From positions 1-64,000 of the forward strand of contig NZ_SOCP01000012.1 of NCBI RefSeq assembly GCF_004364325.1: DNA of 64,000 nucleotides, read 5' to 3'. Below the pieces are notes generated by a model. The model had not been told where the DNA came from. It was given only the letters and a program-made list of their open reading frames with translations, and made no database searches. Made by a program: the position numbers and the translations under genes. Below, in pieces: positions 1-9,605 of the stretch (its first letter is position 1; each line of letters opens with the position of its first letter). This DNA is from Actinophytocola oryzae. Lineage in GTDB: Bacteria > Actinomycetota > Actinomycetes > Mycobacteriales > Pseudonocardiaceae.

Positions 1-780
1 CCGGTCGACCAAGCTCCGACCCGCGTCACCGCCCGCCTCAAGATCCACAAGACGGCAGGCTACCGGCCCTGTCACCACCTAAATCAGTGGCATTGGGGCT
101 ACACCGACCTCTCCTCGCTTGCGGTGGACCGTTACGAGTGGGCAGCCGCGCAGTCCGGCGACGAGCTGGCCGTACTGGTCGGCGACTACCGACGAGCCGG
201 CGAACTGATCAGCGCGGCCGACTGGTCATCGGCCCTGCGGCTGTTGGAAAGCAGCCGGTCACGCATCGAGGACCAACTCGGCAACGACGACGCACCGACC
301 CTGGCCACCTGGGGCAACCTGCACTTGAAGTCGGGCCTGGCCGCGGCCCACGCCGGCCAGCGCGACTTGGCCGACGCACACCTGGCCGAGGCACGGGAGA
401 CCGCCGCACGTATCGGCGTTGACCGCGACGACTACCGGCTCTGCTTCGGCCCCACCAACGTCAACATCTGATCGGTGGGGCTTGCCGTCGACATGCTCGA
501 TGGCACGGAAGCAGTCAAGCGCGCGAGCCAGTTCGAGCTTCCCGCAGACACGCCACGTGAACGGGTCGGTCATCACTGGATCGACCTCGCTCGTGGCCAG
601 CTCTACCACGGTGACCGGCGCCAGGCGCTTGTGGCGTTGCAGAAGGCTCGCCGGATCGCACCCAGCCAGACCCGGTATCACCCCATGGTGCACGAAACGA
701 TCCGCGTGCTCGTCCACCATGAACACCGCCGAAGCGACACACTCTCCGGCTTCGCACGCTGGATCGGCCTCAAGCTCTGA
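1..780 (+). pseudogene. XRE/TPR-type regulator, C-terminal part, interrupted by an in-frame TGA
   Basis: Frame 1 is open from the window edge to a TGA at 469-471 and continues in the same frame to a second TGA at 778-780. The two halves read as one alpha-helical, TPR-like protein. The upstream half ends CFGPTNVNI and the downstream half has HHWIDLARGQL and TRYHPMVHETIRVL, an order I know from the C-terminal sensor part of actinobacterial XRE helix-turn-helix regulators. In those proteins a Trp commonly follows NVNI, so the stop looks like a TGG to TGA change. The N-terminal HTH would lie outside the window. Either the gene is inactivated or the base is a sequencing error. Confidence 0.7.
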
Positions 781-941
781 TCCTCCACGTGGCAGGCCCT
801 GCCCTGAACGGGAGCCGGTGGTGGGACGCACTCAAGGGTTGGGGGTAGCGCGTCCCACCACCGAGCGCCGGCGTCGATCTCGGGTGGGGGAGTAACCCGG
901 TCACGTACACCGGCGGATACCCGTCAGGTACGACGGGCTGG

Positions 942-1574
942 TCATCGTGAGCCGCTGCCCGTTTCCGCCCTCTGAGGTTCTCTCCACATCGGCCAGAACG
1001 CGGGACCTTCGGGTAGGTAGAACGGGTCGCCGAGGCATTCGTAGCCGTGGCGTTCGTACAGTTTGCGTGCCTGCTCGCTGCTGGCCTGAAGGAAGGCCGG
1101 GGTACCGAAGTGGTCGAGCTGGCGGTGGTGATGCCGCAGCAGTGCCGATCCCAGTCCGCCCCTTTGCCGGTCCGGCTGCGTCGCGAGGTAGGCGAGATGG
1201 TGGTGCGGGTAGGTGCTTGGGTGATTGTCCTCGAACAGCCGATCCAGCGTGCGGAACCGGTCGACGTAGGCCCCACACGCGGCCACAAGCTGTTCCTCGT
1301 AGTTGTCCGGTTCGGGGAGCGGGCCGGTGGGTTGAGCGAACCAGACGGCGGCTGCGACCAGCTCGCCGTCAGCGCGCTTGATGAGGTGGATCTCGCCGTG
1401 AGTGAGGGCGTGGTCAACGTAGATCTCGAAATCGGCCGGCAGCACCCGGGCGCGTTCGCCAGCGTCGGGGATGAGCCACTCCGTGGCATCCAGGGTGAAG
1501 AAGGCGTCGGCGATCAGCTCGGCGGTTTGGGCTGCGTCGTTCGCGGTCGCACGGTGAATCGTGGGGTGCGTCAT
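942..1574 (-). CDS. GNAT family N-acetyltransferase
   Basis: The 210-residue protein has a GNAT fold signature. The acetyl-CoA pyrophosphate loop is RQRGGLGSALL at about residues 135-145, and the late segment with YERHGYECLGDPFYLP is typical of the C-terminal beta strands. The substrate cannot be told from sequence. Its start overlaps the stop of the upstream APC permease gene by 4 bases (ATGA at 1571-1574), so the two genes are translationally coupled. The pair could act on a shared substrate such as an amino acid or amine (inference). Confidence 0.85.
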   Translation of the reverse strand: MTHPTIHRATANDAAQTAELIADAFFTLDATEWLIPDAGERARVLPADFEIYVDHALTHGEIHLIKRADGELVAAAVWFAQPTGPLPEPDNYEEQLVAACGAYVDRFRTLDRLFEDNHPSTYPHHHLAYLATQPDRQRGGLGSALLRHHHRQLDHFGTPAFLQASSEQARKLYERHGYECLGDPFYLPEGPAFWPMWREPQRAETGSGSR

Positions 1575-3109
1575 CGAGAGTCCTCCGTCCAGTCGAAGTC
1601 GGGCTTGGCGGGCACATCAGCCGCGTCGTCGGCTGCGCGGGTGGCGGTGGCGCTCTTGGCGCCGAGGCCGATGGCCGCGTACACCGTGCGGCGTCGGTAT
1701 CGCAGGGCGAGCGCCCACACCACCCCGAGGACGGCGATCACGAGGTAGGCGAGCGGGATACCCCAGCGCAATGGCGACGTGGGGTCGACGCCAAGCAGCG
1801 TGGCGAAGTTGACGAGCGCCAACACGACCACGATGAGCAGCAGAACGGCGGCAAGGACCGGGGCCACGAGCCGCCGCCACACGGTTTCCCCAGCCGGCTG
1901 GCGGAGGAAGTAGACGACGATCGCGACGGAGGTTGTCACGATGAGGAAGAGCACGCCGAGCCCGCCGGCAGTGCCGCCCCAGAAGAACAATTGGACGACC
2001 GGATCCCAGCCAGCGACCGCGTACAGCACGATGACCACAAGCCCCACAACACTCTGGATGACCGACCCGAGCCAGGGCGAACCGGTGCGGGGCGACGTGC
2101 GCCCGAGAACCACCGGCAGGACACCTTCACGGCCCAACGCGAACACGTAGCGCGCGGTCGTGTTGTGGAAGCTGATCATCGCGGCGAGCACGCTGGTCAC
2201 GAACAGCACCCGGCCGATATCCACGATCAGAACGCCGAGATGGGTACCGGCGAGCTGAAAGATCAGCTCGGTGCTGGAAGCCTGCGACTGGGCCACGATC
2301 TGGTCAGGTCCAGTCGCTACGCTCATCGCCCACGAGCCAAGCGTGTACAGGCCGGCGATCACGCCCACCGCGACGTAACTGGCGATCCGGATGGTTCGCT
2401 GCGGGTCGCGTGCTTCTTCGGAATAGACGACTGCTCCTTCGAACCCGACGAACCCGAGCACGCCGAGCGCGAGGATTGCCCCGACGCCAGGAGCGAACAG
2501 GGCCGTGGGGTCCAGCGTGTCGAATGTGATGGTTCCGCCGGCCGGGTTGGCGATGTTGGCGAGGCTGTAGACCACGATGACCGCGACCTCGGCAACCAGC
2601 AGCACGGCCAGCACACGCCCGTTGACATCGACATGCAGCTGGCCGAGCACGGCCACGATCGCCCAGGCGATCAGAGCGACCACCCACCAAGCCACATCGA
2701 GCCCGAACCAGGCGCTCAGCAGCGGAGTGGTGGCGGCACCGATCGCGCCGTAGAGCCCGACCTGGAGCGCGTTATAGGCGACCAACGCGACCCACGCACC
2801 CGCCACGCCGACCGGGCGACCGATCCCTTGCGAGATGTAGGCGTAGAAGGCCCCCGCGTTGGCCACCCGGTGGGCCATCGACACATAGCCGACACAGAAC
2901 AACGCCAGGACCGCACCGATCACTACGAAGGCGATCGGCAACCCGGTGATGCCAGTGACCGCATAGCCCGTGGTGACAACGCCAGCGACGACAGTGAGGG
3001 GTGTGGCGGCGGACATGACAAAGAAGACCACCGCCGGCACACCAAGCCGGTCCGCGGCCAACGCCGTCGCTACATTGCTTGGCCGCGCGGACTGTCTTGC
3101 AGCAGACAT
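1571..3109 (-). CDS. APC superfamily amino acid/polyamine permease
   Basis: The 512-residue integral membrane protein has about twelve hydrophobic segments. The early helix region (FFVMSAATPLTVVAGVVTTGYA) and the GFVGFEGAVVYSEEARDPQRTI segment are characteristic of the amino acid-polyamine-organocation (APC) superfamily. It should import amino acids or amines across the plasma membrane; the substrate is unknown. I chose the ATG at 3109 because GAGGAG lies 8 bases upstream, whereas the 5-codon longer TTG start has no ribosome-binding site. It is followed by the overlapping acetyltransferase gene. Confidence 0.9.
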   Translation of the reverse strand: MSAARQSARPSNVATALAADRLGVPAVVFFVMSAATPLTVVAGVVTTGYAVTGITGLPIAFVVIGAVLALFCVGYVSMAHRVANAGAFYAYISQGIGRPVGVAGAWVALVAYNALQVGLYGAIGAATTPLLSAWFGLDVAWWVVALIAWAIVAVLGQLHVDVNGRVLAVLLVAEVAVIVVYSLANIANPAGGTITFDTLDPTALFAPGVGAILALGVLGFVGFEGAVVYSEEARDPQRTIRIASYVAVGVIAGLYTLGSWAMSVATGPDQIVAQSQASSTELIFQLAGTHLGVLIVDIGRVLFVTSVLAAMISFHNTTARYVFALGREGVLPVVLGRTSPRTGSPWLGSVIQSVVGLVVIVLYAVAGWDPVVQLFFWGGTAGGLGVLFLIVTTSVAIVVYFLRQPAGETVWRRLVAPVLAAVLLLIVVVLALVNFATLLGVDPTSPLRWGIPLAYLVIAVLGVVWALALRYRRRTVYAAIGLGAKSATATRAADDAADVPAKPDFDWTEDSR

Positions 3110-3142
3110 GAGCAAGCTCCTCAAAGTGTTGGTGCGAAAGGG

Positions 3143-3808
3143 TTACGTTCGTGCGTTGAGGACTGCATCGCCAACAGCAGTAGCGGTCTGGTTCACCACC
3201 TCACGCAACGACGGCGGCAGACTGCTCACCACGCGCTGCAAGTACGGCCGGGCGTGCGGTGGCGTGTCGGCCAAGACGTACGTGTCGAGGCCAGTCGCCG
3301 CGACCAGACCGGCCAACACGACATCCGGTGGTTCCAATGCCGCGCCCGCGCTTAACCGACTCGCCAACCGTGATTCCGGCCAGCCAGCGCGGGTCGTCAT
3401 CGTGGGCTCGAACACCGTGATCACCCTCAGGAAACGACGTTCTTCCCGGACGTAGACGTGCCCTTCACGGATCAACCGCTGCAACACCTTTTCGTACGCG
3501 TCCTGAGCGAAGAACCGCAACCAGTCCCGCATCGACGTCACCCCCGGTTCGGCCAGCAGGTGGTCGAGAACCGTGTGCGCCAACGCATCCCGAGGCGGCG
3601 ACGGATCCACCACTCGGATCCGCTCACCGCGCACGTTGATGCGACGGAACAGCACCTGCTCACCCAGTAGCGCCCCCGCCAAGCCGAGCCGCACGACGCG
3701 GTCGGCGAGCCGGCGCTTCATCGAGATCGAGTCGTGTGCGACGAAGAAGAAATCATCGGCCAACAGCAGCACCGAGCTTCCCTCCGCGCCAACGAACGGC
3801 GTACACAT
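3143..3808 (-). CDS. GOLPH3/VPS74 (GPP34) family protein
   Basis: The protein of about 221 residues shows the bacterial GPP34/GOLPH3 pattern. LLLADDFFFVAHD lies near the N-terminus, followed by a helical block RLGLAGALLGEQVLF, a basic beta-hairpin region and the late RPYLQRVVSSLPPSLREV. Eukaryotic members bind phosphatidylinositol-4-phosphate at the Golgi; the role of the many actinobacterial homologues is unclear, though peripheral membrane binding is plausible. The start is uncertain. The ATG at 3808 has GGAGG directly against it, and a GTG at 3823 is the alternative. The permease gene lies 33 bases downstream on the same strand. Confidence 0.7.
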   Translation of the reverse strand: MCTPFVGAEGSSVLLLADDFFFVAHDSISMKRRLADRVVRLGLAGALLGEQVLFRRINVRGERIRVVDPSPPRDALAHTVLDHLLAEPGVTSMRDWLRFFAQDAYEKVLQRLIREGHVYVREERRFLRVITVFEPTMTTRAGWPESRLASRLSAGAALEPPDVVLAGLVAATGLDTYVLADTPPHARPYLQRVVSSLPPSLREVVNQTATAVGDAVLNART

Positions 3809-4168
3809 CCCTCCGAAGACCACCGTTTGGCGAGGTCGGATCTCCGCCTACTACACCCGCACGGGCGCGCCTGCTAAACGTCTTGATGTCCATTCGCCCC
3901 AGCCCAATCGATGACGCCTTCACCCCACACGCAGTAGCAACGCAAACCGACACGACGGCTGCGCGCTACGCGTTGATCGTTACGCGAGTGAACAGCCAAA
4001 CCCTCACCGTGGGCACGTCTAGCCCACGCTCACCATGTCGTGCTATTAGGTCGCGTTGTCCGAGCTGCGAGCCGGCTGGACTCTCGATGTCCGACTGAAC
4101 AGCAGGGTTTCCGGCCTTGAAGCCTTCCCAGGGTCCGACACCACTTCGCCCCATACATCACGCTACAA

Positions 4169-4188
4169 TTCGAATCCCCCGATTCGAA
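4169..4188. repeat. Perfect 8-bp inverted repeat, 4-bp spacer
   Basis: TTCGAATC, spacer CCCC, GATTCGAA. The right arm and its next bases (4181-4191) match 11 bases of the T-arm of the tRNA-Arg gene at 21452-21462. This may be chance, because the T-loop sequence is highly conserved. It could be part of oriT or a remnant of an attachment site. Confidence 0.6.
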
Positions 4189-4262
4189 CCTAAGACAAAA
4201 CACGCCACGCTCTCCACGAGAAAGCTCCATAATTCCTCGACGCATTAAACGCACACCGGTAA

Positions 4263-4282
4263 GGTATCCCTAGCGGGATACC
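4263..4282. repeat. Perfect 8-bp inverted repeat, 4-bp spacer, upstream of relaxase
   Basis: GGTATCCC, spacer TAGC, GGGATACC. It lies 63 bases before the relaxase start and is a candidate relaxase-binding hairpin or operator. Confidence 0.65.
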
Positions 4283-4291
4283 CGAAATGAT

Positions 4292-4310
4292 CTTCGTCGG
4301 GAGGACGAAG
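4292..4310. repeat. Perfect 7-bp inverted repeat, 5-bp spacer, upstream of relaxase
   Basis: CTTCGTC, spacer GGGAG, GACGAAG. It lies 9 bases downstream of the previous repeat. Two adjacent hairpins before a MobF gene fit an oriT with recognition and nic-proximal repeats (inference). Confidence 0.6.
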
Positions 4311-4345
4311 GAGCGATGTGTTCCGCGCGTTCGGGGGGACGCGCT

Positions 4346-7300
4346 ATGGCGTATGTGACGGCGATCTACGGGGGATCTGCCGAGCAGATCGACTACCGGC
4401 TGGGTCTGACCCAGCACGGCTGTGACTCGGATGTCCAGTTCCGTTATCACGCGGACGGACGGGAGCGGCCGTTGCGGTGGATCGGCCGGGGCCTGCCCGA
4501 GTTCGGTCTGGACGGTCTGACGGCCGGGGCGGAGCTGACCACCGAGCAACACGACCTCGCGCGCTCGCTGATGGCCGGCAAGCACCCGGTCACCGGCGAG
4601 CAACTGGTGGCGCCGAAACTCGCCGTCCCGGCCGACGCGAAGGTGCCGTTAGGCCCGCTGGTGGCCGCCGCGCAAGCGTTGGCTGCCGAGCGTGGTCTGG
4701 ACGATCCCGTCGACATGTTCGCCAAGCCCAAGCAACGCTCAGCCTTCAACACCGCCGTCCGGGCCGTCGCCCGGCGCGGCGACGCCGCACTACTGCGCGT
4801 AGACGACGCCCTGGCGCTTGCCGAGACCGCCGGCCTGGAGGCCGAGCAGGTGTGGCCGGACGTCGACCTGCTCGCGACCTACAGCAACCTCTACGAGCCC
4901 CAAGCGGTCGTGGACGAGGCCGGCAAACCCGAGCTGGACGAGAACGGGCAACCGAAGATCGAGCTGACACCGCGTCGGGTGCCGGTCGGCATCGTCGGGT
5001 TCGACATCGGTATCACTCTGCCCAAGTCGGCGAGCCTGTTGCTGGCGTTCCTCCCCGACGACCTCGTTGCCCAGGTCGAGGCCAGCTACACGGCGGCGAT
5101 TGAGCGCACGTTCGGCTGGGTTGAAGGTCGCACCTCCTACGTGCGGCGCGGCAAGCACGGCGACGGCCACGCAGCCCGCCAGGAGCAAACTGCCGGGTTT
5201 GCGGGATGGGTGATGACCCACCGGGCGGCTCGCCCGGTCGGTGACGCGGCGGTCGGGGATCCCCACTGGCATGTGCACATCACCATCGCGAACATGGCCA
5301 AAGCTCCGGACGGCACCTGGCTGACTGTGGCCGCCGGTGGCCGGGACCTGATGCGGCATGCCCCGGCGATCGACAAGGTCACCCAGGCCCAGGTTCGGGC
5401 GTTCCTGCACAACCAGTTGGGCATCACCTTCACCCGCTCTGCGCGGACTGGGGTGTGGGAGGTGGCGCAGATCCCGGACGAGGCGATCCGGTACTTCTCC
5501 AAACGCGGCCAACAAGTCTCCGCGGTGCTCCAGCAACTCGGTTACAGCAACGCCGACGTCTCGGCCGCTGAGGCCCGCATACTCACCCGCGAATCCCGGT
5601 CGGCGAAGTCGGAGACAACCGCCGCAAGCGACGCCACCCTTCGTGGCCTGTGGCGGGCGGACGCGGTGCGGGGCGGTCTGGACCCGGACACGCTCATGGA
5701 CCGCGTGCTGACCGCCTACCGGTCCGGCATGACAACTGGACCGGTCGAGGCGAACCACGAGTTGGAGGCCCGGTTCGGCATCAGTCTGGACGACCTGGTC
5801 GCGAAACTCACCGACCCCGAGCACGGGTTGACCGCGCACGCCCGCCGCTTCTCCCACCTGGATGCCGTTGCCGCTGTCGCCGACGCTCTCCCGCACGGCG
5901 CCGAGATCGAGGACGTGGAGCGGCTGACGGACTTGGCACTGGCCCACCCTGCGTTCCAGGCGCTCCCCACCGCGGGTGTCGACCAGGCATTGGCCGGACC
6001 GGGCGCACACACCCAGCTCGCCGGGGCGCATCAGATGTCCGGCGGCACGCTGTACACCACTAAGGATGTGACCGCCGCCGAGCGCACCATCCTGGCCGCC
6101 GCCACAGCCGCCAGCGACCCCACAGCCGACGTACAGGACCGTGCCCGCGTGCCGGCCGCGACAGTGGACCTGGCCCTCGGCGTGGTGGAGACCGCGCAAG
6201 GGTTCCCGCTCTCTGCCGAGCAACGCGACGTGCTGCACCGCGTGGTCACGAACGGTCGCGCCGTCGAAGCGGTCGAGGGGCCGCCCGGCACCGGCAAGAC
6301 CACGCTCATGCGCGCGGCGCGGGTGGCGTGGGAAGCCGCCGGCTACAAGGTGGCTGGGGCCGCGACCGCTGCCGTGGCCGCGCAGAATCTGGCGGCCGAG
6401 TCGGGGATTGTGTCGCGGACGGTGGCGCAGTGGCTGTGGCGGATCGACAACCGCGACGGTTTCGCCGGCATCGACGTGCTCGTGTTGGACGAAGCGAACC
6501 TCACCTCTGACCGTGACCGCGCGAAGCTCTACACCGCCGCCGCCGAGGCGGGCACGAAGATCGTGGAAGTCGGCGACCCGCAGCAATTGCGGGGTGTGGG
6601 TGTGGGGTCGATGTTCGGCTACCTCCACCAGCTCCTCGGCGGGGCGCGGTTGACCGACAACCGCCGGCAGCGCCAAGCGGACGAACGCAACGCGCTGGCG
6701 GCGTTCCGCGACGGTCGACACGCCGAGGCCCTGCACACCTGGGCACGCCTCGGGGAACTCGTAGCCACCGAGACCTCCGACGAAGCGGTGGCTGCGATGG
6801 TGTCGACCTGGCTGCGGCTTCGCGAGGGGGCGCCTGATCCGCACGCCCTGACCGCTGGGCTGTTGATGCTCGCCGCGACCAACGAGCAAGTGGCGCGGAT
6901 CAACGAGGCGACACAGGCGGTTCGGCAGGCCCGGGGCGAACTCGGCGACAGTGCGAACCTCCGGCTGCCCGGCGGGCGAGAGACTCGGTTCCATGTCGGT
7001 GATCTGGTGTTGATCCGCCGCAACGATCGCCATCAACAAGCCGTCACCGGCGACATGGTGCTCAACGGCTACCGGGGTGTGGTCACCGCCGTCACCGGTG
7101 AGGGCGTGGAGGTGGCGTGGCGCGACCCGGCCGCCGACACCGAGGCGGAGCCATCTCGTGCGGTGCTCTCGCCCGGCTACATCGCCCAAGGCGGGCTCGA
7201 GTTGGGCTACGCGCTCACCGCTCACAAGGCCGAAGGCTTGACTGTCAGCGGGCAGTGGGAGCGCCCGGACGGCACCCGCAACGACGGCAGCGTTCTGGTC

Positions 7301-8809
7301 TATGGCCCTGGCATGGACAACCCCGGCCTGTACGTGTCCCTCTCGCGGGACAAAGGCCAAGCCATGCTGTTCGGGGCCCGCGCCGAGTTGGAAGGCGAAC
7401 GCGAGGAACTCTTCTACGGCCCACCCCGCAACCAACAAGAACTCACCGACCGCGTCATCGCCGCCCTCGCCGAACGCGCCGCCGCAACCGCCGACAACGC
7501 CAACGACCGCCCCGTGCTCGTCGACCTCGCCCAGGCCCCCGCCGACCCCACCGGTACCGGAACGGTGAGTGGTACCGGTACCACCGCCGAGACTGTGGCA
7601 CCGGTGCCATCGGCACCAGTACCGGAACCAGTCCGCCCACCGGACTTCACCGAGCCGGCCCCGACGGCCCAGCCGGACCGCTCCCAACCACGGTCACGGC
7701 CCGGACGGGAGCCGGTGACGGTCACCGACGAGCAGCGCCAGCAGTGGCAAGACCTGGTTCGCCGGTCCGTGGCGGCGCGCGTCGCCGACGACCGGGATAC
7801 CTACCGAGCCCTCCAGGCCCAGCGCCGGGACCTCACGGCCCAACTCGGACCGGAGCGGGTCGAGGTACTCCGGGCGGAGTCCCACCAGAAGGCCATGCAG
7901 ACCCTGGAACAGCGCCGGGAACGGCAGATCCAGGAGCGGCTGGAGCGGCTGCGGCTGGAAGCGCAGTGGCAGAACCGGCCGCACAGCCGGCTCACCGACA
8001 CCCAACTCACGCACGCTATCCGCGACACGGAACGCCGCCAGGCCCGCGAGGTGGCCGCCGCCGAGCAGGCCCGCCGACAACTCAGCGAGAGGGAACAGGC
8101 TGTGGCGGCCGGGCGTGGCCCGCGTGTCACCCAGCTGGACAGCGAGCTGCACCGGTTGCGGGTCAACGCGGAACGCCAGGGCACGCTCGAAGAGATCGAA
8201 CGCCGCTGGCAGCACGCCCGCACCCAGGCCGCCGACGCGGCCGAACGCGCCGCACGCAAGGAGATCGACGCCGAACGCACCCGCTGGTGGCAACCCGGCC
8301 GCCGCGAACAGCTCCAGGCCGAGGCCGCCGCCGACCGCGCCCTCCAAGAACGCGCCCACGCCGAGGTCGCCGAGCTGGCCCGCTACGCCGCCGAACTCCA
8401 ACAGCAGCTCGGCGGACCCGGCGCCTGGCGGCAGGCCCGCCCGCAACTGGAGCGCGCCGAAGCCACCTATGTCCAGGATCGGCAACGCGCCCACGACACT
8501 GACCAACACGAGCTGACCCGGCTGGGGGAGCGGATCGCTAGCTACGACACCGCCGCCCTCGATGCCGGCACCCGACGCGAGGAACTCCTCACTGAACGAC
8601 AACTCCGCGATGCGATGCCCGACACGCAACGCACCCTCGAACGGCAGCTCCGCATCCAGGAGACGCTCAAGCAGCGCCAACAAACCCTGGACCACGCCAC
8701 GCTCGAACGTCAGCCCGAACCGTCACTCCAAGCCGACGTCGAATACCACCAGCGCACCCTCCACACTGACATCCACCAGGACATCGAACGAGGTGGCCCG
8801 AGCCTGTGA
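4346..8809 (+). CDS. MobF-family (TrwC-like) conjugative relaxase-helicase
   Basis: This 1,487-residue protein should nick DNA at oriT and unwind it for conjugative transfer. The N-terminal relaxase domain carries a candidate catalytic Tyr17 (IDYRLG) and the three-histidine metal site H307/H309/H311 (PHWHVHI). A RecD/TraI-like helicase follows, with Walker A GPPGTGKT at residues 645-652 and VLVLDEANL as Walker B. A Thr/Pro/Val-rich linker (about residues 1070-1115) leads into a long Gln/Arg/Glu-rich coiled-coil tail. I prefer the ATG at 4346, preceded by a G6 run 7 bases upstream; an ATG at 4316 would add ten residues. No coupling protein or transfer channel gene is visible nearby, so the element may be mobilisable or may continue outside the window. 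Confidence 0.93.
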   Translation: MAYVTAIYGGSAEQIDYRLGLTQHGCDSDVQFRYHADGRERPLRWIGRGLPEFGLDGLTAGAELTTEQHDLARSLMAGKHPVTGEQLVAPKLAVPADAKVPLGPLVAAAQALAAERGLDDPVDMFAKPKQRSAFNTAVRAVARRGDAALLRVDDALALAETAGLEAEQVWPDVDLLATYSNLYEPQAVVDEAGKPELDENGQPKIELTPRRVPVGIVGFDIGITLPKSASLLLAFLPDDLVAQVEASYTAAIERTFGWVEGRTSYVRRGKHGDGHAARQEQTAGFAGWVMTHRAARPVGDAAVGDPHWHVHITIANMAKAPDGTWLTVAAGGRDLMRHAPAIDKVTQAQVRAFLHNQLGITFTRSARTGVWEVAQIPDEAIRYFSKRGQQVSAVLQQLGYSNADVSAAEARILTRESRSAKSETTAASDATLRGLWRADAVRGGLDPDTLMDRVLTAYRSGMTTGPVEANHELEARFGISLDDLVAKLTDPEHGLTAHARRFSHLDAVAAVADALPHGAEIEDVERLTDLALAHPAFQALPTAGVDQALAGPGAHTQLAGAHQMSGGTLYTTKDVTAAERTILAAATAASDPTADVQDRARVPAATVDLALGVVETAQGFPLSAEQRDVLHRVVTNGRAVEAVEGPPGTGKTTLMRAARVAWEAAGYKVAGAATAAVAAQNLAAESGIVSRTVAQWLWRIDNRDGFAGIDVLVLDEANLTSDRDRAKLYTAAAEAGTKIVEVGDPQQLRGVGVGSMFGYLHQLLGGARLTDNRRQRQADERNALAAFRDGRHAEALHTWARLGELVATETSDEAVAAMVSTWLRLREGAPDPHALTAGLLMLAATNEQVARINEATQAVRQARGELGDSANLRLPGGRETRFHVGDLVLIRRNDRHQQAVTGDMVLNGYRGVVTAVTGEGVEVAWRDPAADTEAEPSRAVLSPGYIAQGGLELGYALTAHKAEGLTVSGQWERPDGTRNDGSVLVYGPGMDNPGLYVSLSRDKGQAMLFGARAELEGEREELFYGPPRNQQELTDRVIAALAERAAATADNANDRPVLVDLAQAPADPTGTGTVSGTGTTAETVAPVPSAPVPEPVRPPDFTEPAPTAQPDRSQPRSRPGREPVTVTDEQRQQWQDLVRRSVAARVADDRDTYRALQAQRRDLTAQLGPERVEVLRAESHQKAMQTLEQRRERQIQERLERLRLEAQWQNRPHSRLTDTQLTHAIRDTERRQAREVAAAEQARRQLSEREQAVAAGRGPRVTQLDSELHRLRVNAERQGTLEEIERRWQHARTQAADAAERAARKEIDAERTRWWQPGRREQLQAEAAADRALQERAHAEVAELARYAAELQQQLGGPGAWRQARPQLERAEATYVQDRQRAHDTDQHELTRLGERIASYDTAALDAGTRREELLTERQLRDAMPDTQRTLERQLRIQETLKQRQQTLDHATLERQPEPSLQADVEYHQRTLHTDIHQDIERGGPSL

Positions 8810-8840
8810 ATCCTCGCTATCGGTGAGGTGTCACCGGGGG

Positions 8841-9605
8841 TCAGTCGTGTGCTGGGGCGGTGTCAGCGACCGGGTGCGGTAGAACCGCATCATCAACACC
8901 GTCGAGGCGGTGATCAGCTCGGTGGAGTGAAACGTCAGGCGTCGGATTCGGGGTGGTGTCGGGGTAGAGCCCGCGAACCAGGACCACGGCGACCACGCCG
9001 CCGAGTAACTGCATGGCGATGAACAGCGGCACCGACGCTGGGGCGATGCCGGCGAACGTGTCGCTGAACATGCGGCCGATGGTGATGGCGGGGTTGGCGA
9101 AGCTGGTGGAGGAGGTGAACCAGTACGCCGCGCCGATGAACGCTCCCACCGCAGCTGGAGCACGCTCGACGCGACCGGATCGCACCAGGGAGAAGATCAC
9201 CAGCAGCAGGCCCACGGTGGCCACGACTTCGGACACGCCGTGTGCCGCGGTCGCGCGGTGGGTGGCGGCGATGCTGACCGGATCGAGGGTGAACATTACG
9301 TTGGCCAGCACCGCGCCCGTCACGCAGCCGAGGATCTGGGCGGGCAGGTAGGCCATTGCGTGGCGCCAGGGCAGTCCACCCAGTGCCGCGTCGACCAGTG
9401 ACACGACGGGGTTGAAGTGCCCGCCGCTGACCGGGCCGAAGATGAGGATGATCGCGTAGAGCCCGACCGCTGTGGCGGCGGCGTTCTCCAACAGCTGGAG
9501 GCCGACGTCGCTGGGTGAGAGGCGTTGCGCGGCGATGCCCGAGCCGATCACCAGTGCGGCGAGCAGCGCGCTGCCGAGGAACTCGGCGAGGAGTTTGCGG
9601 GTCAT
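8841..9605 (-). CDS. Aquaporin/MIP channel in an arsenic operon (AqpS-like)
   Basis: The 254-residue membrane channel has the two MIP signature loops, HFNPVVS at about residue 64 and FANPAIT at about residue 170, with six hydrophobic helices. The second loop has a full NPA; the first is changed to NPV. Its gene overlaps arsC by 4 bases (ATGA), last in an ArsR-ArsC/ArsC/aquaporin operon. In such settings an aquaglyceroporin is known to let arsenite made by ArsC leave the cell down its gradient, replacing an ArsB or Acr3 pump. The last 40 or so residues form a hydrophilic His/Asp-rich tail. Confidence 0.88.
   Translation of the reverse strand: MTRKLLAEFLGSALLAALVIGSGIAAQRLSPSDVGLQLLENAAATAVGLYAIILIFGPVSGGHFNPVVSLVDAALGGLPWRHAMAYLPAQILGCVTGAVLANVMFTLDPVSIAATHRATAAHGVSEVVATVGLLLVIFSLVRSGRVERAPAAVGAFIGAAYWFTSSTSFANPAITIGRMFSDTFAGIAPASVPLFIAMQLLGGVVAVVLVRGLYPDTTPNPTPDVSLHRADHRLDGVDDAVLPHPVADTAPAHD

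Larger units (their letters stand above)
3809..4345. other. Non-coding region upstream of the relaxase; candidate origin of transfer
   Basis: No convincing gene is present in these 537 bases. The right half carries three perfect inverted repeats (listed separately) directly in front of the MobF relaxase, where oriT usually lies in such elements. The promoter of the relaxase must also lie here. The segment is more AT-rich and has fewer open frames than its surroundings. Confidence 0.5.

Noticed and set aside
4181..4191. 11-base match to the tRNA-Arg T-arm, possible left attachment site
   Set aside because: The T-loop sequence is shared by many tRNAs and the match stops after 11 bases; real tRNA attachment cores are usually longer.
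4790..7687. 965-codon open frame on the minus strand inside the relaxase gene
   Set aside because: It is the antisense shadow of a high-GC gene with strong codon bias. The translation is Gly/Arg/His-rich without family motifs, and the plus strand encodes a clear relaxase-helicase.
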